NCBI GenBank assembly: GCA_016288675.1
Contig: JAEELC010000084.1
Span: 1-10,733 of the forward strand
Origin: Acholeplasmatales bacterium
GTDB taxonomy: Bacteria; Bacillota_I; Bacilli_A; Acholeplasmatales; Anaeroplasmataceae
Direction: 5' to 3'
DNA: 10,733 nucleotides
Each line of letters starts with the position of its first letter. Position 1 is the first letter of the stretch. The notes under the pieces are model-generated. The model was not told where the DNA came from, did no database searches, and worked only from the letters and a program-made list of their open reading frames with translations. This document shows positions 5,671 through 10,733 of the stretch, in pieces. The position numbers and the translations under genes are program-made.

Positions 5671-6950
5671 TACTTAGTTTCCTTTTCTGCTTGAAGTAAA
5701 GCTTTGTATTCATCTACAACTTCTCTTGTTTCAAATCCCATAGATGGTAAATCAAGATTAGAATCAGTTGATATAGATACTACACGAACATTATCAACAC
5801 AGAAATCAACTAATGGCTCCCAATCAAATTTAGATTCATAATATTCTGCTTTATCAATTTTTGGAGCTGTAGCAGGATTAACTGGTAGATAAACAGTACA
5901 ACAATCTTCAAATGGACGAATAGATGTCTCATATGTACCAATCTTATATGCAGTACGAACAATATCAACCTTATCAGTAGTGCAAAGTGGTCTAATTACT
6001 GGAATATTAGTAACTGAGTTAATAGTATTCATAGATTGTAATGTTTGAGAAGCTACTTGACCAACAGATTCACCAGTTACAATGCATAATGCTTTACGAC
6101 GTCTAACTAGCTTATCAGCGATTCTAAACATCATTCTACGCATTACAGTAATCTTGTAAGAATCATCAACGTTTTCTAAAAGCGCCATATGTAATTCTTT
6201 AAAAGGTACCATTATTAAATTAATCCTATTGTGTGGTGTGTATTTAGCAAGAATCTTTGCTAAATCAACAACCTTTTGGCTAGATTCAATACTAGTTAAT
6301 GGTGTAGACTCGAAATGTAAACATTCAATTTCAATACCTTGTTTCATTGCCATATAACCAGCAACAGGGCTATCTAATCCACCAGATAGCATTAATAAAC
6401 CTTTACCAGCAACACCTACAGGATAACCTCCCATAGCTTTAATTTCATTTAAGAATAAGAATACACCTTCTTCACGAATTTCAACATGAAGAATATTATC
6501 AGGATGATGTACATCTACGGTTAAGTTAGGAAATTTATTATCAGCTAAAATATATCCTGAAACTTGACGTGTAACTTCCATACTTTCTAAAGGGAATCTT
6601 TTATCAGCACGACGAGTCATAACCTTAAATGTAGATTTTTCATTTTTATTTAATATTTCTTCTTTAACAAGCTCTAAAGATTTCTTTTTAATTTCTTCCA
6701 TATCTTTAGAACTTGTTAAAACTAAAGAATAACTTGATAAACCTGAAACTAAATCAAGGCGCTCAATAACTTTATTATAGTCTTCTTCACCTAGATCAAC
6801 ATATACACGTTCATGAGCCTTAATTACTTTAACATTTAATCCTTCAAGTTTTTTATTAATTAGATTAAGTTCCCTATTAACGAAATTTTTTTGGTTCTTA
6901 CCTTTTAAAGTTAAATCACCAAAACGAATAAGAATTTGATTATAAATCAT
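5670..6950 (-). CDS. thiI: tRNA 4-thiouridine synthase ThiI
   Basis: ThiI adenylates U8 of tRNA and transfers sulfur to make 4-thiouridine; in many species it also supplies sulfur for the thiamine thiazole. The 426 residues comprise an N-terminal ferredoxin-like part (ILIRFGDLTLKGKNQ, 6-20), a THUMP domain (about 61-165) and a PP-loop ATPase with SGGLDSPVA at 189-197. They also hold VTGESVGQVASQTL (291-304) and RPFEDCCTVYLP (345-356), with the conserved cysteine. It ends without the rhodanese domain of the E. coli enzyme, like B. subtilis ThiI, which works with a dedicated cysteine desulfurase (NifZ). No such gene lies in this window. The start is ATG 6950 (MIYNQIL); a longer frame starts within the promoter -35. 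Its ribosome binding site is weak (GTGGT). Confidence 0.95.
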   Translation of the reverse strand: MIYNQILIRFGDLTLKGKNQKNFVNRELNLINKKLEGLNVKVIKAHERVYVDLGEEDYNKVIERLDLVSGLSSYSLVLTSSKDMEEIKKKSLELVKEEILNKNEKSTFKVMTRRADKRFPLESMEVTRQVSGYILADNKFPNLTVDVHHPDNILHVEIREEGVFLFLNEIKAMGGYPVGVAGKGLLMLSGGLDSPVAGYMAMKQGIEIECLHFESTPLTSIESSQKVVDLAKILAKYTPHNRINLIMVPFKELHMALLENVDDSYKITVMRRMMFRIADKLVRRRKALCIVTGESVGQVASQTLQSMNTINSVTNIPVIRPLCTTDKVDIVRTAYKIGTYETSIRPFEDCCTVYLPVNPATAPKIDKAEYYESKFDWEPLVDFCVDNVRVVSISTDSNLDLPSMGFETREVVDEYKALLQAEKETK

Positions 6951-6981
6951 AAGATTACCACGCTTTCTAAATACTTTATAT

Positions 6982-7010
6982 ATTTTAATATACTTAAGCA
7001 TTAAAATCAA
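6982..7010 (-). promoter_or_regulatory. Promoter of thiI operon
   Basis: Reading minus, TTGATT (7010-7005), a 17-nt spacer and TAAAAT (6987-6982) form a good sigma-A promoter. The start near 6975 leaves about 25 nt before ATG 6950. Its -35 overlaps the -35 region of the msrC promoter. Confidence 0.75.
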
Positions 7011-7035
7011 TAAATCTTTATAATTATGCTATACT
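7007..7035 (+). promoter_or_regulatory. Promoter of msrC (extended -10)
   Basis: TGCTATACT (7027-7035) is an extended -10. The -35 position (7007-7012, TCAATA) matches consensus at only three bases. Transcription would begin near 7042, about 18 nt before ATG 7060. Confidence 0.68.
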
Positions 7036-7059
7036 ACGATTATAAAGAGGTAAGTGAAT

Positions 7060-7518
7060 ATGAACAAATATAAAGAATTAAATTTAATTGCTAAATCTTT
7101 TTTTAATGGAATTAAAGAAGAAATAACAATATTATCTAATGCTACTGCATTAATTAATGATTATATAGATGATATTTCTTGGGTAGGATTTTATTTAAAT
7201 AAAAATAATAAATTAATACTAGGTCCATTCCAAGGAAAAGTAGCCTGTATGGAAATAGATTTTTCTAAAGGAGTTTGTGGAGCCTGTGCAAGAACACAAG
7301 AGGTTCAATTAGTACCAAATGTACATGAATTTGAAGGACATATTGCCTGTGACTCAAGAACTAATTCAGAAATTGTCCTACCAATCATTATTGATGGTAA
7401 CTTCTATGGTGAATTAGATATCGACTCTATGTTTTTTAATAGATTTAACGAAGAAGATAAACTAGGATTAGAAGAATTTATCACAAGTCTTATTAAAGCT
7501 TTAAAAAGTGCCCGTTAG
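7060..7518 (+). CDS. msrC: Free methionine-(R)-sulfoxide reductase (GAF-domain fRMsr)
   Basis: This enzyme reduces free L-methionine-(R)-sulfoxide to methionine, repairing oxidative damage at the expense of thioredoxin. The 152 residues are a single GAF domain with the whole signature: WVGFYL (41-46), LGPFQGKVAC (54-63), KGVCG (70-74), VPNVHEFEGHIACDSRTNSEIVLPI (85-109) and LDIDS. Cys63, Cys73 and Cys97 correspond to the three redox cysteines of E. coli YebR (84, 94, 118). An additional Cys76 sits three residues after Cys73. The start is ATG 7060 behind AGAGG (7046-7050, 9 nt); a GTG at 7054 lies too close to that site. It diverges from thiI, and its last codons form part of the terminator shared with the next gene. 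Confidence 0.94.
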   Translation: MNKYKELNLIAKSFFNGIKEEITILSNATALINDYIDDISWVGFYLNKNNKLILGPFQGKVACMEIDFSKGVCGACARTQEVQLVPNVHEFEGHIACDSRTNSEIVLPIIIDGNFYGELDIDSMFFNRFNEEDKLGLEEFITSLIKALKSAR

Positions 7519-7530
7519 GACACTTTTTTT
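7503..7530. terminator. Shared bidirectional terminator of msrC and the HAD gene
   Basis: AAAAAGTG (7503-7510) pairs with CACTTTTT (7521-7528); after a C-A mismatch, CC and GG add two pairs around loop GTTA. A T-run follows on both strands. The hairpin contains the last codons and stop of msrC and reaches the stop codon of the convergent HAD gene (7531-7529), an unusually tight arrangement. Confidence 0.85.
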
Positions 7531-8170
7531 ATAGCAATTCACTAAATGATTCAATAAATAAATCACTTATATTTTTCTTTTCTTCTTTTATGTTAGCTTC
7601 AGTAATATCATCTACTGCAACTGTATAAAAGCCACCATCATGAGCTGATTTAAGAGCTTGTGGTATATCTTCAAATACAGCCATGTCAGAAGGCGACATA
7701 TTTAAAGTTTTTGCAACACGTAAATATATTTCAGGGCTATTTTTACTTCCCTTAAAAGCATTAACGTCACAAATATGATCAAAATATTGTAAAATATTAT
7801 TTCTCTTTAAACAAGGAATATAAAATTCTTCATCATTTGCTGTAGCAATAGCTAACTTTACGCCTTCAGTTTTAAGTTTTTTTAAATAATCAGAAACATA
7901 TGGTTTAAGATTTACATTATATGTATATTCATATACAGCTAAATCATGCCATTCCTTAATAATATCTTCTGCTTTTTCATTTAATTTAAAACGCTCAATA
8001 GTGTAATCTGCAGCTTTTCTTAATCCAAGAGGAGCAATAGCTTTAGAATAATCTTCAGGAACTTCAAAGCCTCTTTTGTTTAAAAAAATTTCATCTATCT
8101 TATGCCACATAGAGCATGAATCAAAAATTGTTCCATCTAAATCAAATATTATACCTTTAAATTTATGCAT
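7529..8170 (-). CDS. HAD-superfamily phosphatase, beta-phosphoglucomutase/PGP-like subfamily IA
   Basis: The 213-residue protein has the four HAD motifs: FDLDGTIFDS (9-18, nucleophile Asp10 and Asp12), LAIATAND with Thr110, the lysine of SKNSPEIYL (Lys143), and VFEDIPQAL with Asp168. A helical cap lies between motif I and II (about 19-95), as in subfamily IA. These enzymes hydrolyse or transfer phosphate on small metabolites; the substrate cannot be told from sequence. Start ATG 8170 has GAGG at 8176-8179, 5 nt upstream, and a strong promoter. Single gene, convergent with msrC and divergent from rpsD. Confidence 0.9.
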   Translation of the reverse strand: MHKFKGIIFDLDGTIFDSCSMWHKIDEIFLNKRGFEVPEDYSKAIAPLGLRKAADYTIERFKLNEKAEDIIKEWHDLAVYEYTYNVNLKPYVSDYLKKLKTEGVKLAIATANDEEFYIPCLKRNNILQYFDHICDVNAFKGSKNSPEIYLRVAKTLNMSPSDMAVFEDIPQALKSAHDGGFYTVAVDDITEANIKEEKKNISDLFIESFSELL

Positions 8171-8193
8171 ACATACCTCACAAATGCATTTAA

Positions 8194-8222
8194 AGTATAC
8201 TATTTATTTAAATGTATTTCAA
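8194..8222 (-). promoter_or_regulatory. Promoter of the HAD phosphatase gene
   Basis: Reading minus, TTGAAA (8222-8217), a 17-nt spacer and TATACT (8199-8194) form a near-consensus sigma-A promoter. The start near 8187 leaves about 17 nt before ATG 8170. Confidence 0.83.
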
Positions 8223-8283
8223 ACAATTCATTATAAAGCGCAAGAAAAATTATAAAAAAATTACAAAATCAAGCATATTGTTA

Positions 8284-8312
8284 TTGACAAGAATGCGTAA
8301 TACTAATATAAT
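8284..8312 (+). promoter_or_regulatory. Consensus promoter of rpsD
   Basis: TTGACA (8284-8289), a 17-nt spacer and TATAAT (8307-8312) match the sigma-A consensus at all 12 positions. This is the strongest promoter in the window and points to high transcription. The start is near 8319. Confidence 0.95.
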
Positions 8313-8318
8313 AATAAG

Positions 8319-8471
8319 GCGTGAGTAAAAAGCAGCTCTTGCACATTAAATATATCTATCGATCCTTTATGGCACAAAGTAACCTTCGCTGCTTGCGGTG
8401 AAATGGTGAGTCTACGATAGCTATTTAAAAAGTACAAGGTCATTTCCTTTTTATTCCGAATATAGACATAT
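8319..8471 (+). promoter_or_regulatory. Structured 5' leader of rpsD, candidate S4 autoregulatory element
   Basis: The transcript should carry about 165 nt before ATG 8487, far more than any other gene here. Two long-range helices are visible. Helix A is AAGCAGC (8330-8336) with GCTGCTT (8388-8394). Helix B is ATA-T-CTATCG (8352-8361) with CGATAG-C-TAT (8415-8424), one mismatch. Their order interleaves, so together they make a pseudoknot, or they compete. A small CTTT/AAAG hairpin (8365-8379) lies inside. Further down, AAGG-TCATTT-CCTT plus a T-run (8436-8452) is a weak terminator-like element. In B. subtilis S4 represses rpsD through its leader RNA, and the E. coli alpha-operon S4 target is a pseudoknot. 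Assigning S4 as ligand here is inference. I do not recognise a metabolite riboswitch. Confidence 0.6.
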
Positions 8472-8486
8472 AGGAGGATTTTAGTT

Positions 8487-9086
8487 ATGTCAAGATATAC
8501 TGGACCAAGCTGGAAGATTTCAAGACGTTTAGGTTATTCAATTTCCGGTACAGGTAAAGAAATCGCTAAGAGAAATTATGCACCAGGTCAACATGGTCAA
8601 TCTCAAGGTAAGTTAAAAGAATATGGTACTCAACAAAGAGAAAAGCAAAGAGTACGTTTCATCTATGGTATGAGCGAAAAGCAATTCAGAAAGACTTTTG
8701 ATGAAGCTGCTCGTCAAGATGGTATGACAGGTCCTAACTTCATGAAGCTTCTTGAAAGAAGATTAGACAACGTTGTATACCGTTTAGGTTTAGCATCAAC
8801 TCGTGCTCAAGCTAGACAATTAGTTAACCATGGTCATGTCCTAGTTAACGGTAAGAAGGTAGACATTCCTTCATACAGATTAAATGCTGGTCAAACAATT
8901 TCTTTAACTGAAAAGGCTAAGGGATTTGCTGTAGTTAAGGCTGCTCGTGAAGCAGTTATCTCATTACCAGAATATGTTTCATTTGATGAAACTACATTCA
9001 CTGGTACTCTAGTAAGAATTCCAGAACGTGATGAATTCTTAACAGACATCAATGACCAATTAATCGTTGAATTCTACAGCAGATAA
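8487..9086 (+). CDS. rpsD: 30S ribosomal protein S4
   Basis: S4 is a primary binder of the 16S rRNA 5' domain, starting 30S assembly, and in many bacteria is also the repressor of its own gene. The 199-residue length matches the family. It opens [16 protein letters not shown], followed by [13 protein letters not shown] (45-57) and the S4 RNA-binding domain (about 90-155: [41 protein letters not shown]). The N-terminal zinc-binding cysteines of some S4 proteins are absent, so this is the zinc-free form. ATG 8487 follows AGGAGG (8472-8477) at 9 nt. A transcript with its own consensus promoter, long leader and terminator shows it is monocistronic. Confidence 0.98.
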   Translation: MSRYTGPSWKISRRLGYSISGTGKEIAKRNYAPGQHGQSQGKLKEYGTQQREKQRVRFIYGMSEKQFRKTFDEAARQDGMTGPNFMKLLERRLDNVVYRLGLASTRAQARQLVNHGHVLVNGKKVDIPSYRLNAGQTISLTEKAKGFAVVKAAREAVISLPEYVSFDETTFTGTLVRIPERDEFLTDINDQLIVEFYSR

Positions 9087-9097
9087 TATGAATAAAG

Positions 9098-9123
9098 ATT
9101 CCACAAATGTGGAATTTTTTTTT
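9098..9123 (+). terminator. Terminator of rpsD
   Basis: ATTCCAC (9098-9104) pairs with GTGGAAT (9109-9115) around loop AAAT and is followed by a nine-T run (9115-9123). It starts 11 nt past the stop. Confidence 0.93.
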
Positions 9124-9126
9124 ACG

Positions 9127-9157
9127 AAAAAAACTCAAGTATTTACCTTGAGCTTTT
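9127..9157 (-). terminator. Terminator of the ABC importer operon
   Basis: Reading minus, CTCAAG (9152-9147) pairs with CTTGAG (9139-9134) around a 7-nt loop and runs into seven T (9133-9127). A G-U pair and A-T pairs can extend the stem outward. It lies directly after the permease stop and only 4 nt from the rpsD terminator T-run, back to back. Confidence 0.85.
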
Positions 9158-9907
9158 CTATTTATTCTTAAATAATTCACATAGTTTTGAAATAACTATA
9201 GATAAAATAACTAATATTAATGTCCAAGCATAAACAGGAGCCATTTCCACATTATAATGATAACTAGAGTTTAATGCGTAACCAATTGAATCTTTAGCAT
9301 TTGATATAAATTCTGCCATAACCATAACTTTAAAACCTAATCCAATTGAAGAAATAAACGCAGTCTTTATATCGCCTAATATTTCAGGAACATATATCTT
9401 AAATAATATTTTTATATTAAGCTTACTATCAAGACTAAAAGCTTCTATTTCTTCTATATTAACATTCTCAAATCCATTTAATATATTTTGATACATTATA
9501 GGAATAAGCATTAAACTTACAATAAAAAATAGCGAAGTCTTCGAACCAAACATAATAATTAATAAAATAATAATGGATACTAAAGGAATCGTTCTAAACA
9601 TTAAAATAAATGGACTAATATATTTTTTAAGATAATTGCTTCTTAAAGATAGACTTGCAAGAATAAAACCAATTAGAAAAGATATTAATAAGCATAATAA
9701 TAATCTTAATAATGTTAATAATATCGCTTTATATGTATCAGCTTTACTTAGCAATATAAAGAATTCTTTTAAAATTGTATTTGGACTTGGAAAAGATAAA
9801 GGATTATCTTTAGCAATATACAAAATTAAAAAAATTATATAAATAGTAACTATACTTAAAAATGGTATACATATATTTAATATTTTTTTAAGCGTAGAAT
9901 CCTTCAT
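9158..9907 (-). CDS. ABC transporter permease, TauC/SsuC/nitrate-type
   Basis: This inner-membrane subunit forms the channel of a small-molecule importer. The 249 residues contain about six hydrophobic segments (about 9-33, 62-87, 97-120, 124-145, 185-205, 226-243). The cytoplasmic coupling loop typical of BPD_transp_1 permeases reads EEIEAFSLDSKLNIKILFKIYVPEI (152-176), a degenerate EAA motif. SFPSPNTILKEF (38-49) and FRTIPLVSIIILLIIMFG (104-121) are typical of the TauC/SsuC/ThiX group. The start is ATG 9907, 11 nt after GGAGG (9919-9923); a TTG at 9925 overlaps that site. It overlaps the upstream binding-protein gene by 20 nt, so the two are coupled. The operon ends here with a terminator and no ATPase gene downstream. 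The substrate (for example a sulfonate, nitrate or thiamine precursor) is undecided. Confidence 0.9.
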   Translation of the reverse strand: MKDSTLKKILNICIPFLSIVTIYIIFLILYIAKDNPLSFPSPNTILKEFFILLSKADTYKAILLTLLRLLLCLLISFLIGFILASLSLRSNYLKKYISPFILMFRTIPLVSIIILLIIMFGSKTSLFFIVSLMLIPIMYQNILNGFENVNIEEIEAFSLDSKLNIKILFKIYVPEILGDIKTAFISSIGLGFKVMVMAEFISNAKDSIGYALNSSYHYNVEMAPVYAWTLILVILSIVISKLCELFKNK

Positions 9908-10733
9908 CAGGTAATTTTCCTCCAATTAAAGATAGAGAATCTTTATATGTGTTTTCAAATATATCTTTCATATCTTTTGAAGATACAAAAGATATATTTG
10001 ACCCTTTAATAGCACTTTTAAACACAGCATCAGGAATATCAATAATACCTTGTTCTTTTATACGTTTATTATTCTCATTAGCAAATTCAAGGTTATTAAT
10101 TCCTTTAATGGACTCTTCAAGTAATGATACATATTTTAATATATCATCAGTACGAGTTTTATATGTATCTTTATTAACAAATAAACAAGCTTGTGAAAAG
10201 CCAGATGTACCAGTACATTCTTTATATAGTGCCTGTACATCAAGATAATAAGAATTAATATTTTTATTATTAAGAGCTATATTACAAGCACTCTTAATAG
10301 GATCAGCAATAAGATATATTGTATTATCTTCATTATTTGCTAGAAATGATGTTTTAGTAGCTGATGTATCAGATAAATAACTGATTTCGCAATCAATATT
10401 ATTTAAAGACAAAACCTTTTTAACAACCATATCATTAATAGAATTTTCACCAAATAAAACTAATTTTTTATTATTTAAATCCTCTACTTTAGAAATATTT
10501 GTAGTACTAGCAAAATATAGATTTCCAAAAGTAACACCAGCAAGTAATTGATAATTCGCATTCATATTATACATTGAAGCTCCAAGATTAGATGGTGCAT
10601 AAATTAAGTCATAGCTGTTATTTAAAAATGAAGCCTTAATTTCATCTGCACCAGATAAAATAGTTGTATTTGCAAAATTATTGCTTTGGGTTTTTTCCAT
10701 AACAATGCTTTGAGCAAATGCAGGAGCACCTCC
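9888..10733 (-). CDS. ABC transporter substrate-binding protein, NMT1/SsuA-like (5' end outside window)
   Basis: The frame is open to the right edge: eleven codons (GGAPAFAQSIV) continue upstream of the ATG at 10700, and no ribosome binding site precedes that ATG, so the gene begins outside. The visible 281 residues show GGAPAFA, then YDLIYAPSNLGASMYN, a form of the P-x-N-L-A-x-x-L-Y-N element, and LLAGVTFGNLYFAS. KVEDLNNKKLVLFGENS follows, a hinge-type second lobe start. These are traits of periplasmic-binding-type proteins of NMT1-like importers. In a Gram-positive it would be a lipoprotein outside the membrane, but the signal peptide lies beyond the window. Two cysteines (ECTGTSGFSQAC) occur in the second lobe. 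It is followed by, and overlaps, its permease. The ligand is unknown. Confidence 0.88.
   Translation of the reverse strand, partial: GGAPAFAQSIVMEKTQSNNFANTTILSGADEIKASFLNNSYDLIYAPSNLGASMYNMNANYQLLAGVTFGNLYFASTTNISKVEDLNNKKLVLFGENSINDMVVKKVLSLNNIDCEISYLSDTSATKTSFLANNEDNTIYLIADPIKSACNIALNNKNINSYYLDVQALYKECTGTSGFSQACLFVNKDTYKTRTDDILKYVSLLEESIKGINNLEFANENNKRIKEQGIIDIPDAVFKSAIKGSNISFVSSKDMKDIFENTYKDSLSLIGGKLPDEGFYA

Noticed and set aside
6951..7010. Twenty extra N-terminal residues on ThiI
   Set aside because: This stretch holds the -35 and -10 of the thiI promoter, and ThiI proteins normally begin near the MIYNQILIRFGD segment.
8319..8471. A known metabolite riboswitch or housekeeping RNA (SRP, 6S, glycine, TPP, THF) before rpsD
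   Set aside because: None of the conserved core sequences of those RNAs is present, and the context favours a ribosomal-protein leader.
9636..10248. Plus-strand open frames opposite the ABC importer genes
   Set aside because: Low-complexity, without ribosome binding sites, and antisense to recognisable transporter genes.
10677..10733. ATG at 10700 as the true start of the binding-protein gene
   Set aside because: The frame stays open to the window edge with the family-typical GGAPAFA, and no ribosome binding site precedes this ATG at a usable distance.

Overview
This is an AT-rich window using the standard genetic code: tryptophan is TGG throughout and all open frames are intact. It most resembles a low-GC Bacillota genome of the Bacilli/Erysipelotrichia/RF39 kind. 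The reasons are the ytxK-ackA pair, a ThiI without a rhodanese domain, a zinc-free S4, strong AGGAGG ribosome binding sites and sigma-A type promoters. Genus cannot be set from the sequence. I see no tRNA, rRNA, CRISPR, insertion sequence or phage gene. All thirteen visible stop codons are TAA (10) or TAG (3); none is TGA.

Layout. At 1-647 (minus) lies the N-terminal part of an RlmD-type 23S rRNA uracil methyltransferase. It diverges from a DUF108/aspartate-dehydrogenase-like oxidoreductase (745-1521, plus) across a strikingly symmetric promoter region. A two-tier bidirectional terminator separates that gene from three small membrane proteins on the minus strand (2494 down to 1583). Two of these carry a TM2-like pattern, and a terminator-like hairpin sits inside the cluster. 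Next comes the ytxK-ackA operon (4853 to 2650, minus), then thiI with a TrmH-family RNA methyltransferase (6950 to 4963, minus, TAATG overlap). Divergent from thiI is a free-methionine-(R)-sulfoxide reductase (7060-7518, plus), which converges on a HAD phosphatase (8170 to 7529, minus). rpsD (8487-9086, plus) has a consensus promoter and a structured leader of about 165 nt. The right end holds a minus-strand ABC importer: a substrate-binding protein cut by the window edge and a TauC/SsuC-type permease, with no ATPase gene in view.

The themes are RNA modification and translation (rlmD, thiI, the TrmH-family gene, rpsD), acetate fermentation (ackA), oxidative repair (msrC) and uptake (ABC operon). 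Most genes look like housekeeping. The least explained items are the small membrane-protein cluster, the rpsD leader, the divergent promoter symmetry, and the DUF108 protein with altered signature residues.

Several start codons are moved downstream of the longest frame, because a promoter or ribosome binding site overlaps the longer start: the DUF108 gene at 745, ytxK at 4853, thiI at 6950, msrC at 7060 and the permease at 9907. Predicted 5' untranslated leaders are mostly only 10-25 nt, against about 165 nt for rpsD.
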